Assembly (NCBI RefSeq): GCF_000763945.1
Contig: NZ_JQFJ01000002.1
Coordinates: 992,001-1,056,000, forward strand
Source: Sphingopyxis sp. MWB1
GTDB lineage: Bacteria; Pseudomonadota; Alphaproteobacteria; Sphingomonadales; Sphingomonadaceae
Reading direction: 5' to 3'
Length of the DNA: 64,000 bases
The notes under the pieces were generated by a model. The model was not told the DNA's origin, made no database searches, and was given only the letters and a program-made list of their open reading frames with translations. Shown here piece after piece: positions 43,765 through 51,811 of the stretch (the stretch's first letter is position 1; each line of letters opens with the position of its first letter). The translations under genes were made by a program, and so were the position numbers.

Positions 43765-43779
43765 TGATACAATGTATCA
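43765..43779. promoter_or_regulatory. Palindromic operator before the MerC-like gene
   Basis: TGATACA (43765-43771), A, TGTATCA (43773-43779) is a perfect 7-base dyad flanked by GAAA and CTACC. It lies 39 bases before the MerC-like ATG. The site upstream of the ZnuD-like receptor shares TATCA(T/C)TAC. A Zur-type zinc repressor is the simplest candidate; this is inference. Confidence 0.55.
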
Positions 43780-43817
43780 CTACCTGAGCCTCATCGTCCG
43801 TCTGAAAGCCACGCTGC

Positions 43818-44246
43818 ATGAGCTCTCCCCCCTCACCCGCCCCCCTTCCCGACAGCCGCGCCGCCGATGCCGCGGGGATTGCCCTGTCCTTTGCCTGCCT
43901 GATCCACTGTCTTGCCCTGCCGATGGCGCTGCTGCTGGCGCCCGCGCTGGCGGCGTGGATCATCCTGCCCGATGGGTTTCATGCCGCGATCTTGATTCTG
44001 GTCGTCCCCGCCGCGCTGATCGCGATGCGCGCAGGCTGGCGGCGCCACCGCCGCTGGACACCCACCCTGCTCGCGGCGGCGGGACTGGCGCTGCTGTTGC
44101 TGGGCCTTGCCGCGCACGAAGCGCTGATCCCCGTTTCCGACCCCGAAGCCGCCGACCGGTTGCTGACAACGCTGGGCGCGCTGACCCTGGCGAGCGCGCA
44201 TCTGATCAACTGGCGCCGCGGCGTGCATCCGGCGGCGCATGATTAG
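43818..44246 (+). CDS. MerC-family membrane protein
   Basis: A 142-residue protein with four transmembrane segments and CLIHC (C27, C31) in the first, as in the MerC family of mercury/metal membrane proteins. A second hydrophobic block ends with SAHLINWRRG. No merR, merT, merP or merA gene is near, so mercury resistance is unlikely. The operator shared with the ZnuD-like gene points to zinc or another divalent metal. Location is the inner membrane. Confidence 0.75.
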   Translation: MSSPPSPAPLPDSRAADAAGIALSFACLIHCLALPMALLLAPALAAWIILPDGFHAAILILVVPAALIAMRAGWRRHRRWTPTLLAAAGLALLLLGLAAHEALIPVSDPEAADRLLTTLGALTLASAHLINWRRGVHPAAHD

Positions 44247-44346
44247 GGGGCGCTGGTCGGGGCCAAAACTCATCTGGCTCAATCAACCAGTCACCACGGA
44301 CTAACAAACTTGTCTTTTTGACAAGGGCGCTTGACTCTGAATGAGC

Positions 44347-44372
44347 GTGATGTCAAAGATACTTGACATCAC
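44347..44372. promoter_or_regulatory. Perfect inverted repeat upstream of the XRE-regulator operon
   Basis: GTGATGTCAA (44347-44356) and TTGACATCAC (44363-44372) form a perfect 10-base dyad with a 6-base spacer. It lies 53 bases before the first start codon. TTGACA-like elements fall inside, so a bound regulator would block the promoter. The XRE-type protein encoded in the operon is the obvious candidate for binding it. Confidence 0.6.
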
Positions 44373-44427
44373 GCGAGGGGGTCGGGACGCGCCGGCTGTG
44401 CGATCTCGCGTCAGCAGGAGGCCCATG

Positions 44428-44850
44428 ATGTTTCGATTCCAGAATCCCGCGATCAAGCGCTACACGTGGCGGATCTTCTGCTTGATGAGCGCTTACATGA
44501 TTGCGCTGTTCGGTGTGCGCTGGCTCTTCGACCATCATCCCGTGACCGGCGCGGCGGCCTATGCGCTGGCGATTGTGCCCGCTCTTCCCATTATCGGCGT
44601 TTTTGTCGCAGTGATGCGGCTGATCATGGAAATGGAGGATGAGTATCTCCGCATGTTGCTGGTGCGGCAGTGCCTGTTCGCGACGGGCTTTTGCCTCGTT
44701 GTTGTGACTATCTGGCAGTTTTTGCAGAATTTCGAGCTGCTGCCGCCCGGCAATGGCGGTTTTGGCGCGGCCTTTTTCTGGTTCATGGGCCTCGGCCTCG
44801 GCGCTATTTACAATCGTTTGACATGGGACGCTCCCGGGAAAGAGGCGTGA
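44428..44850 (+). CDS. Small integral membrane protein paired with an XRE regulator
   Basis: A 140-residue protein with four hydrophobic segments (IFCLMSAYMIALFGV; AYALAIVPALPIIGVFVAVM; GFCLVVVTIWQFLQ; FFWFMGLGLGAIY). No named family is clear. The start at 44428 has AGGAGG 6 bases upstream; an ATG 3 bases earlier is the alternative. An in-frame ATG at 44341 would run through the inverted repeat and is rejected. The next gene overlaps it by 4 bases, a common arrangement of small membrane protein plus HTH regulator. Confidence 0.75.
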   Translation: MFRFQNPAIKRYTWRIFCLMSAYMIALFGVRWLFDHHPVTGAAAYALAIVPALPIIGVFVAVMRLIMEMEDEYLRMLLVRQCLFATGFCLVVVTIWQFLQNFELLPPGNGGFGAAFFWFMGLGLGAIYNRLTWDAPGKEA

Positions 44851-45038
44851 AAAACCGCTTGAAGATTTTGCGCGCCGAGCGGGACTGGAGTCAGGCTGAT
44901 CTGGCCGAGCGGCTGGAGGTGTCCCGCCAGTCGGTCAATGCCATTGAAACGGGCAAATATGATCCCTCGCTGCCCCTGGCTTTTCGCATCGCCGACCTGT
45001 TCGGCTTGCCTATCGAGGCGATATTCCTGCGGGATTGA
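44847..45038 (+). CDS. XRE-type HTH transcriptional regulator, 63 residues
   Basis: A minimal regulator of YozG/YgzD type. Nearly all of it is one helix-turn-helix domain: RAERDWSQADLAERLEVSRQ then SVNAIETGKYDPS. The GTG start at 44847 overlaps the previous stop (GTGA), so the two are translationally coupled. It very likely binds the inverted repeat at 44347-44372 and regulates its own operon; that is inference from position. Confidence 0.88.
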   Translation: MKNRLKILRAERDWSQADLAERLEVSRQSVNAIETGKYDPSLPLAFRIADLFGLPIEAIFLRD

Positions 45039-45114
45039 ACCGTCCCCCCGCCCTTGCGGGCCATGGCTGGCGCGGCTAGGGCGGCGGGGTGTCGCAGCAA
45101 AGGGATTCACACTC

Positions 45115-45369
45115 ATGTTCAAGCGCCTGTTCGTCGATCATCCCAAGAGCGTCGATGAAAGCTATGTCGAACATTTTGGCGTCGCTTCGCGCTTTGGCGT
45201 GACGATGATCTGGGGCGGGCTGTGCGCGCTGGTCCATGCCGTGGTTCCCGGCTGGTGCATCACCACGGGCAGCGACACCATCCAGCGGCTCAACCGCATC
45301 ATGGTCGAACAGCGCCGCGCCAAGGGACAGGCGGTGACTCAGATGCAGACGATCGACTGGGTGATTTGA
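45115..45369 (+). CDS. Small DUF6356-like membrane protein
   Basis: An 84-residue protein with MFKRLFVDHPKSVDESYVEH at the start, one or two hydrophobic helices (FGVTMIWGGLCALVHAVVPGWC), and QTIDWVI at the end. It matches the short sphingomonad family annotated as DUF6356. The open frame extends upstream but overlaps the XRE gene, so the ATG at 45115 is taken. Function unknown. Confidence 0.75.
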   Translation: MFKRLFVDHPKSVDESYVEHFGVASRFGVTMIWGGLCALVHAVVPGWCITTGSDTIQRLNRIMVEQRRAKGQAVTQMQTIDWVI

Positions 45370-45408
45370 GCCTGTCCGATATGGGCGGCTGAGGCCTATG
45401 CGCCCGGG

Positions 45409-45437
45409 GTGTCCCGACTTCGCTCGACACAGACGGG
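45409..45437. repeat. Palindromic repeat, family B, copy 2 (half)
   Basis: GTGTCCCGACTTCGCTCGAC (45409-45428) followed by ACAGACGGG matches the right half of the family-B copies at 38254-38280 and 61935-61960. No clear left arm is present. It lies between the DUF6356 gene and the hydrolase gene. Confidence 0.65.
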
Positions 45438-45509
45438 ACGTGACGTGACCAGGCAAGCCCTGGGACTGAAAAAGAGCGCGATGGGGGAAAGCGCAGGAAA
45501 GTGGATCCT

Positions 45510-46277
45510 ATGACCAATTTGTCTCCCCCTTTATTTTTCGAGCGCAGCGGGCGGCCGCGGCTGGCCTATCGCCATATGGCGGGGCGCGGGCCGACGATTG
45601 TCTTTCTGCCCGGTTATATGTCCGACATGGAGGGCGGCAAGGCGAGCGCGCTGTTTGCCTGGGCGGCGGCCGAGGGGAGGTCCTGCCTGCTGATGGATTA
45701 TGCCGGATGCGGATCGTCCGATGGGCTGTTCGCCGAGCAGAGCCTGACAAGCTGGTGCGGCGACGTGCTCGATCTGGTCGATGCCAGGGTCGAAGGCCCG
45801 GTGATTTTGGTGGGATCGTCGATGGGCGGCTGGCTGATGCTGCTCGCCGCCATGGCGATGCTGCGCCACGACGGGCCGCGCCGCGTCGCGGGGCTGGTCG
45901 GCATTGCCGCCGCGCCCGACTTCACCGACTGGGGCTTTACCGCCGAAGAAAAGGCGATCATCCAGGCCGAGGGCGAGCTGCGCGAGGAAACGCCCTATAG
46001 CGACCAGCCCTATGTCACCACGCGCAAATTCTGGCAGTCGGGCGAGGCGAACCGGTTGCTGGAGCGCGAGATCCCGCTGTCCTGCCCGGTACGGCTGCTC
46101 CATGGGCAGCAGGATGGCGATGTCCCGCCCGAAATCAGCCTGAAACTCGCCGCCGCGCTGGCGAGCGAGGATGTGCAGGTGACGCTGGTGAAGGGCGGCG
46201 ACCACCGCCTGTCGCGCGATGGCGATATCGCCTTGCTGATCGACACGGTGGCGCGGCTTGCCGACACGCAGACATAA
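45510..46277 (+). CDS. Alpha/beta hydrolase
   Basis: A 255-residue cytosolic hydrolase. The nucleophile elbow is GSSMGG, with a GxD-type acid and a late GGDHRLS histidine. YAGCGSSDG forms the early conserved block. It resembles palmitoyl-protein-thioesterase-like carboxylesterases (ABHD10-like) of bacteria. AGGAAAG precedes the ATG at 45510. It is followed by a thioesterase gene 19 bases on, suggesting a co-transcribed set. The substrate is unknown. Confidence 0.85.
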   Translation: MTNLSPPLFFERSGRPRLAYRHMAGRGPTIVFLPGYMSDMEGGKASALFAWAAAEGRSCLLMDYAGCGSSDGLFAEQSLTSWCGDVLDLVDARVEGPVILVGSSMGGWLMLLAAMAMLRHDGPRRVAGLVGIAAAPDFTDWGFTAEEKAIIQAEGELREETPYSDQPYVTTRKFWQSGEANRLLEREIPLSCPVRLLHGQQDGDVPPEISLKLAAALASEDVQVTLVKGGDHRLSRDGDIALLIDTVARLADTQT

Positions 46278-46296
46278 CAGAAATAAAGGATAAAAT

Positions 46297-46734
46297 ATGG
46301 CGCGCAGCGATTTTCGTTTCTCGGTCCGCAAACGGGTCCGCTATGCCGAGATTGACGCGCAGGCGGTGGTATTCAACAGCCGTTATCTTGAATATTTCGA
46401 CATTGGCATCACCGAATATTGGCGCGCCGCCGGGGTACATGACCGCTGGCCGCACAATGCCAGCCCCGAATTTCACGTCGCCCGCGCAGAGATCGACTAT
46501 AAGGCGCCGATCCTGCTGGATGAGGAAATCGACATTTGCGTGCGCTGTTCGCGGGTCGGGCGCACGTCGATGACCTATTTGTTCGAACTGCATGGCGCGG
46601 GTGCCGATGACCTGCGCGCGGCGGGATTGCTGGTCAATGTCCATGTCGGCGAGGCACGCGGCGCATCCAGCCCGCCGCCGCAAGAATTTGTCAGCCTGTT
46701 CGAAACATTTGAAGACGCGAGCCTTCGTTCCTAA
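46297..46734 (+). CDS. Acyl-CoA thioesterase, hotdog fold
   Basis: A 145-residue single-hotdog thioesterase. The 4-hydroxybenzoyl-CoA thioesterase-like pattern VRYAEIDAQAVVFNSRYLEYFD contains the catalytic-type Asp/Glu region (E/D near residue 17-19). Later blocks (VARAEIDYKAPILLDEEI) are also family-like. It probably releases CoA from an acyl or aromatic thioester in the cytoplasm. It sits between the hydrolase and gloA with short gaps. Confidence 0.85.
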   Translation: MARSDFRFSVRKRVRYAEIDAQAVVFNSRYLEYFDIGITEYWRAAGVHDRWPHNASPEFHVARAEIDYKAPILLDEEIDICVRCSRVGRTSMTYLFELHGAGADDLRAAGLLVNVHVGEARGASSPPPQEFVSLFETFEDASLRS

Positions 46735-46743
46735 ATAGCCGCC

Positions 46744-47181
46744 ATGCCCAAATATCTTCACACCATGATCCGCGTCACCGACCCGGATGCCACCATCGCC
46801 TTTTTCAAGCTGATCGGGCTTGAGGAAGTGCGTCGTTTTGACCATGAGGCGGGACGCTTTACGCTGATCTTCCTCGCCTGCCCCGGCGAGGAAGGGGTGG
46901 CCGAGGTCGAGCTGACCTATAATTGGCCCGCCGAGGATGGCAGCGCGCCCGAAACCTATACGGGCGGCCGCAATTTCGGCCACCTCGCCTATCGCGTCGA
47001 GAATATTTACGAGACGTGCCAGCGGCTGATGGATGCGGGGGTGACGATCAATCGTCCGCCGCGCGATGGTCATATGGCCTTTGTCCGCACCCCCGACTGC
47101 ATTTCGGTCGAGCTGCTACAGGATGGCTATCTGGAGCCGCAGGAGCCTTGGGCTTCGATGCCGAACACGGGTAGCTGGTAG
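46744..47181 (+). CDS. gloA: Lactoylglutathione lyase (glyoxalase I)
   Basis: Metal-dependent isomerase converting the methylglyoxal-glutathione adduct to S-lactoylglutathione. The 145 residues contain the metal ligands in LHTMIRVTD (H6), [17 protein letters not shown] and ISVELLQDG, spaced as in GloA. It begins 9 bases after the thioesterase stop. gloB lies about 1.2 kb downstream, completing the glyoxalase pathway on one strand. Confidence 0.92.
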   Translation: MPKYLHTMIRVTDPDATIAFFKLIGLEEVRRFDHEAGRFTLIFLACPGEEGVAEVELTYNWPAEDGSAPETYTGGRNFGHLAYRVENIYETCQRLMDAGVTINRPPRDGHMAFVRTPDCISVELLQDGYLEPQEPWASMPNTGSW

Positions 47182-48258
47182 GTGAGCGACTGGCCCGACC
47201 GGCGGCTTTCCGGCCTGTTGGGCTCGCTCCATCCGATTATCCAGGCGCCCATGGCGGGGGCGACGTCGAATGCGCTGGTCCTCGCCGCGATGGCGGGAGG
47301 CGCGACGGGGTCGCTGCCCTGCGGGATGATGACGCCGGAGCAGATGCGCGCCGCGGTCGCCGAGATCCGGGCGGCGAGCGACGCGCCGCTCATCCTCAAC
47401 TTTTTCTGCCACCGCCTGCCGCCTGCGCCCGACATGAGCGAATGGGTGGCGGCGCTCGCGCCCTTTTACGCCGAATATGGCATCGACGACCCCGGCCCGC
47501 CGCCGCCGATCCGCGCGCCCTTTGACGCGGCCATGGCGGCAGCGACCGTTGCGGCGGCGCCGACGGCGGCCAGCTTTCACTATGGCCTGCCCGACGAGGC
47601 GCTGCTCGCGCCGCTGCGCGAAGCGGGGATATTGATCTTGTCGAGCGCGACTACTCTGGCGGAAGCGCGGGCGCTGGCCGCGCGTGGGTGTGACGCGATT
47701 ATCGCCCAGGGCTGGGAAGCCGGCGGCCATCGCGGCTGGTTCCTTGATCCCGATATGGATAACCAGATGGGAACAATGGCGCTGGTGCCGCAGATCGCCG
47801 ATGCGGTCGATTGCCCGGTGATCGCGGCAGGCGGGATCAGCGACGCGCGCGGGATTGCCGCGGCGATGATGCTGGGCGCGAGCGGGGTGCAGATGGGCAC
47901 CGCCTATCTCTTCACCCCCGAATGCCCGATCGCCCCCGCCTTTCGCGCCGCGCTGGCGCGTCCCGAGGCTGAGGAGACGGTGCTGACCAATTTATTTTCG
48001 GGGGGCATGGCGCGGGGGACGCATAACCGTCTGATCGAGACGTTGGGCGCAAGATCGCCTGCCGCCCCGCCCTTCCCCTATGCCTCCGCCGCGCTGGCGC
48101 CGCTTCGCAAGGCCGCCGAAGCCGCGGGCAAGGCCGATTTCACCCCGCTGTGGGCCGGACAGGCCGCGGGGCTGGGGCGCGAGGGCGAAGGCGCCGAGGC
48201 GTTGACGCGGAGGCTGGCCACGGAAGCGCTCGCGCTGATGAGCGGCGGACGGGCTTAA
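47182..48258 (+). CDS. Nitronate monooxygenase-like FMN protein
   Basis: A 358-residue TIM-barrel flavoprotein of the nitronate monooxygenase (2-nitropropane dioxygenase) family. Family blocks seen are PIIQAPMAGATS, AQGWEAGGHRGWF, VIAAGGISDARG and GASGVQMGTAYL, the last two binding FMN phosphate. It starts with GTG directly after the gloA stop, with no gap, so translation is coupled. The class that detoxifies propionate-3-nitronate is likely, but the substrate cannot be read. Confidence 0.88.
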   Translation: MSDWPDRRLSGLLGSLHPIIQAPMAGATSNALVLAAMAGGATGSLPCGMMTPEQMRAAVAEIRAASDAPLILNFFCHRLPPAPDMSEWVAALAPFYAEYGIDDPGPPPPIRAPFDAAMAAATVAAAPTAASFHYGLPDEALLAPLREAGILILSSATTLAEARALAARGCDAIIAQGWEAGGHRGWFLDPDMDNQMGTMALVPQIADAVDCPVIAAGGISDARGIAAAMMLGASGVQMGTAYLFTPECPIAPAFRAALARPEAEETVLTNLFSGGMARGTHNRLIETLGARSPAAPPFPYASAALAPLRKAAEAAGKADFTPLWAGQAAGLGREGEGAEALTRRLATEALALMSGGRA

Positions 48259-48371
48259 CAAGACGCGGCGTCCATGCGATGCTGTCCCCAAATGGCGGGT
48301 CCGCCCGGCATGGCCAAGGCGCCCCCGCCCCGGCTCCGTCTTTGGGGTGAGGAGGCCGGAAGAGAAAGGAG

Positions 48372-49106
48372 ATGCCTGTGACCCCGCTTGAGATCCTTCG
48401 CATTCCGGTGCTGAGCGACAATTATGTCTGGCTGGTCCATGAGCCCACCAGTAAGGCGACGATGGTGGTCGATCCCGCCGTTGCCGAACCGGTGCTTGCC
48501 GCCGCCGCCGCGCGGGGCTGGACGATCACCGATATCTGGAACACCCATTGGCACCCTGATCATACGGGGGGCAACGCCGCGATCAAGGAAGCGACGGGCT
48601 GCACCATCACCGGCCCGGCGGCGGAGTTTGAACGTATCCCGACGCTCGACCGGCAGGTGAAGGGCGGCGACGTGGTGCGGCTGGGCGACCGGCAGGCCGA
48701 AGTGTGGGACGTGCCCGCGCATACGGCGGGACATATCGCCTATCATTTCGCGGGCGATAACGCGATTTTTGTTGGCGATACGCTGTTCGCCATGGGTTGC
48801 GGCCGCTTGTTCGAAGGCACGGCGGAGCAGATGTATGCCAATATGCAGCGGCTGGCGACGCTGGACGATGCGACGCGCGTTTATTGCGCGCATGAATATA
48901 CGCTGTCGAACGCGCGCTTTGCCATAACGGTCGAGCCCGAGAATGAGGCGCTGGCGGCGCGGCTGAAAGCCGTGGAACGCGCCCGCGCCGAGGGCGAGGC
49001 GACCGTGCCCACCGACATCGGCGCCGAACGCGCCACCAACCCCTTTTTGCGCGCACAAAGCGCCGCCGAACTGGCCCGTATCCGCGCGCTGAAAGATGCG
49101 GCATAA
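48372..49106 (+). CDS. gloB: Hydroxyacylglutathione hydrolase (glyoxalase II)
   Basis: Binuclear metal hydrolase releasing lactate and glutathione. The 244-residue metallo-beta-lactamase-fold protein has THWHPDHTGG (about residues 57-66), GDTLFAMGCGRLFEG and YCAHEYT, all typical of GloB. The C-terminal RATNPFLR is the glutathione-binding region. GAAAGGAG precedes the ATG. Together with gloA upstream it forms a methylglyoxal-detoxification set. Confidence 0.94.
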   Translation: MPVTPLEILRIPVLSDNYVWLVHEPTSKATMVVDPAVAEPVLAAAAARGWTITDIWNTHWHPDHTGGNAAIKEATGCTITGPAAEFERIPTLDRQVKGGDVVRLGDRQAEVWDVPAHTAGHIAYHFAGDNAIFVGDTLFAMGCGRLFEGTAEQMYANMQRLATLDDATRVYCAHEYTLSNARFAITVEPENEALAARLKAVERARAEGEATVPTDIGAERATNPFLRAQSAAELARIRALKDAA

Positions 49107-49159
49107 TGGCACTGCCGTTTCTGATCCCCCCAGCCACGCTTCGCAGGAAGGATATCCCC

Positions 49160-49600
49160 ATGGCAAAGCCCCTATTTTCCGCAGCGCTGATCACCGCCCT
49201 GCCCCTGCTCGCCAGTTGCACGCCCGCCGGAACCGCCGAGCCGGGCGCCGCGGCGCTGACGCCCAAACAGGCCGAGCGCATGGCGACCTATCTGGCCGAC
49301 AAGGTGCCGGGCGAGCCCGAAAAATGCCTGCCCAATTACCGGTCGAACGACACGATCCGCATTTCGGACAATGTGCTGCTCTATCGCCAGAGCGGGCGCG
49401 TCGTCTATCGCAACGATTTGCGCAGCAGTTGCCCCGGCCTTGCGCGGGACAGCGACATCATGGTCGTACGCCAGTTCGGATCGGCGACCTGTGCCGGCGA
49501 TTTCTTTTATCTGGTCGACCGGTCGAGCGGCATTCGCGGCCCGACCTGTGTTTTTGGCGAATTCACCCCCTATCGCAAACCGGAAGGGGATGAAGGTTAA
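49160..49600 (+). CDS. Lipoprotein of unknown function
   Basis: A 146-residue exported protein; the lipobox LLASC (after ALITALPLLASC) marks a lipidated Cys near residue 18. The mature part has four Cys (KCLPNY, SSCPGL, ATCAGD, PTCVFG), suggesting two disulfides. I recognise no family beyond similar short sphingomonad lipoproteins. AGGAAGGAT precedes the ATG at 49160; the frame upstream overlaps gloB. It is the last gene before a repeat-rich gap. Confidence 0.65.
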   Translation: MAKPLFSAALITALPLLASCTPAGTAEPGAAALTPKQAERMATYLADKVPGEPEKCLPNYRSNDTIRISDNVLLYRQSGRVVYRNDLRSSCPGLARDSDIMVVRQFGSATCAGDFFYLVDRSSGIRGPTCVFGEFTPYRKPEGDEG

Positions 49601-49934
49601 ATCTGCGGATTTGACCGCGGGCGGGGACCGGTTTGCCTAGGGCTTTTTCCGGGTCGCTCCTCGCCCGTTATGATGAAGCGAAATGGCGGCTCGCCGATAT
49701 CCCGTCCGCTGGCGCTTTGCCCCGCGCTGAAGATTGCTTCGCCCGTCATCCCCGGGCCCCGCAATGACGTGCGAGGTAGAGGCGGAAACGGAGACTGAGG
49801 CGCCCCTTGCCCCTCAAAGGGTATCACACCCCCCTGTCCCCCTTTCGTCACCCCGGACTTGATCCGGGGTCTATAACCACGCGGCCGCCATGGATCCCGG
49901 ATCAAGTCCGGGATGACGAATAGGCCGTCTGGAG
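49601..49934. other. Repeat-rich gap before the acyl-CoA ligase stop
   Basis: About 330 bases without a gene. It holds a family-D fragment near 49730-49775 (ATTGCTTCGCCCGTCATCCC, then GCAATGACG) and a family-A copy at 49846-49918. No terminator with a T-tract was seen between the two converging gene sets. Confidence 0.65.
49846..49918. repeat. Palindromic repeat, family A, copy 2
   Basis: CGTCACCCCGGACTTGATCC at the left and GGATCAAGTCCGGGATGACG at the right form near-perfect arms around about 33 bases. It is intergenic. Confidence 0.88.
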
Positions 49935-51764
49935 CTACCCCTTATAAAGCGCCGCGATTTTCCTGGCGTAAACCTCGCGCAGGATATGGCGGCGAATTTT
50001 CATCGACGGGGTCATTTGCTCATTTTCGATCGAGAAAGGCTCGTCGGCAAAGTCGAATTTGCGGACCTTTTCGATCACCGATAGCTGGGCGTTGACCCGG
50101 TCGACGGCGGCGCGGACGGCGGCGCGGAATTTTTCATGTTCGCGCAGCAGATTCATGTCCTTGGGCAGCCCTTCGGCCTCGGCCCATTCGCTCGCCCATT
50201 CGGGATCGGGGACGAGCAGGCCGACCAGATGCGGGCGCTGGTCGCCATAGACCATCGCCTGCAGGATTTCGGGCTGGAGCGTCAGCATCCCCTCGACCCG
50301 CTGGGGCGAGACATTGTCGCCCTTGTCATTAACGATCAGATCCTTTTTGCGGTCGGTGATGACGATCCGGCCTTCCTCGTCGATATGGCCGATATCGCCG
50401 GTGTGAAGCCAGGGCCCGCCCTCTGCATCATCGGGATCGGTGATCAGCACCCGCTCGGTTTCAGACGGATTGTGCCAATAGCCCTTCATCACCAGTTCGC
50501 CGCGCACGCAAATCTCGCCATCATCGGCGATGCGCACTTCGGTGTTCATCAGCGGCGGGCCGACCGTGTCCATCTTCAGCCCCGTCGCGGGGCGGTTGCA
50601 GCTGATGACCGGGCCGGATTCGGTCTGGCCATAGCCTTGCAGCAGGGTCAGGCCGATCGAATGGAAAAAGACGCCGATTTCGGGGTTGAGCGGCGCTCCC
50701 CCCGACACCATCGCCTTTAGCCGACCGCCGAAACGCGCCGAAATTTTGGGCCGGAATAGCTTGTCGAGCAAAAGATCGACAGGTTTGTCGAGCACGCCCA
50801 TGCGCCGTTCATAGCTTTTGGTGCCGACTCGCATCGCCTGATCGAGCATCCAATTGGCGAGCTTGCCCTGTTTTTCGACCGCCTTGATCATCCGGGCGCG
50901 GATCACCTCGAACAGGCGGGGGACGACGACCATGATCGTCGGGCGCGTTTCCTCTATATTGGAAACCAGCTTTTCCAGCCCTTCGCTATAATAGATTTGC
51001 GCGCCGACCATGATGGGAAGGAACTGGCCGCCCGAATGTTCATAGGCGTGGCTGAGCGGCAGGAAGGAGAGGAAAACCTCCTCATCGGCGATGCCGAAAT
51101 CATTGACCAATATCTCGGCGGCGCCCGCCGCATTGTGGAGGATGGCGCCATGATGCTGCATCACCCCGCGCGGTGCGCCGCCGGTGCCGCTGGTATAGAT
51201 GAGGCAAGCGAGTTCATCGCGCGTCATCGCTTCGCTCTGCGCGCGGGTTTCGGCGACATATTGCGCCCCGTCCCCGACAAGCTTGTTCCAGTCGTGGATT
51301 TCGACTTCGCCCTGCTGGCCGACGCGCAGGCTTTCCATGCTGATCACAAAATGGGCATCGGAGCGCATGACCGCGGGCATCAGCGTGCGCGCAAGCTTGG
51401 CGGTCGAGACGATCACCGCCTGCGCGCCACTATTGTCCAAAATGTGCTGATGGTCGCGTTCGGTGTTGGTGGTGTAGGTCGGCACGGTGACGCAGCCCGC
51501 CGCCATGATGCCAAGGTCGGCGATGCACCATTCGGGGCGGTTTTCGCTGACCAGCACCACCCGGTCGCCCTTCCGCAGACCCAGCTTTCGAAGGCTGTGC
51601 GCGAGCGCGGAAACTTGTTCGGCGACTTCGCGCCAGCTCATCGGTTGCCAGACGCGGTCCGCCTTGCGCCACAGGAACGGGTCGTCTCCGCCCCGTTCGG
51701 CGCGGTCAAAGAACATCGCGACCAGGCTGGGGAAATGGTCGAGATGCGGGTTATCAAGCTTCAT
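49935..51764 (-). CDS. Long-chain acyl-CoA synthetase
   Basis: AMP-forming ligase of 609 residues activating fatty acids with CoA. The ATP-binding loop YTSGTGGAPRGV, the GYGQTESGPV motif and HTGDIGHIDEEGRIVITDRKKD are intact, as in eukaryotic-like FAA1/FadD15 ligases with long N-terminal segments. The likely role is fatty-acid uptake or degradation, perhaps at the membrane. It is downstream of a gamma-glutamyltransferase gene on the same strand, 47 bases apart, without an obvious functional link. Confidence 0.93.
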   Translation of the reverse strand: MKLDNPHLDHFPSLVAMFFDRAERGGDDPFLWRKADRVWQPMSWREVAEQVSALAHSLRKLGLRKGDRVVLVSENRPEWCIADLGIMAAGCVTVPTYTTNTERDHQHILDNSGAQAVIVSTAKLARTLMPAVMRSDAHFVISMESLRVGQQGEVEIHDWNKLVGDGAQYVAETRAQSEAMTRDELACLIYTSGTGGAPRGVMQHHGAILHNAAGAAEILVNDFGIADEEVFLSFLPLSHAYEHSGGQFLPIMVGAQIYYSEGLEKLVSNIEETRPTIMVVVPRLFEVIRARMIKAVEKQGKLANWMLDQAMRVGTKSYERRMGVLDKPVDLLLDKLFRPKISARFGGRLKAMVSGGAPLNPEIGVFFHSIGLTLLQGYGQTESGPVISCNRPATGLKMDTVGPPLMNTEVRIADDGEICVRGELVMKGYWHNPSETERVLITDPDDAEGGPWLHTGDIGHIDEEGRIVITDRKKDLIVNDKGDNVSPQRVEGMLTLQPEILQAMVYGDQRPHLVGLLVPDPEWASEWAEAEGLPKDMNLLREHEKFRAAVRAAVDRVNAQLSVIEKVRKFDFADEPFSIENEQMTPSMKIRRHILREVYARKIAALYKG

Positions 51765-51811
51765 GCCTCTACTCTCCCGGGGAGGATATGATTTTGTCTC
51801 TTTCCGCCCGT

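Noticed and set aside
41581-43767. Long plus-strand frame of 728 codons
   Set aside because: It lies entirely antisense to thrS, which has full family motifs. GC-rich codon bias creates such long antisense frames.
43818-44246. Mercury-resistance locus based on the MerC-like protein
   Set aside because: No merR, merT, merP or merA nearby, and its operator matches the one of a zinc-type receptor instead.
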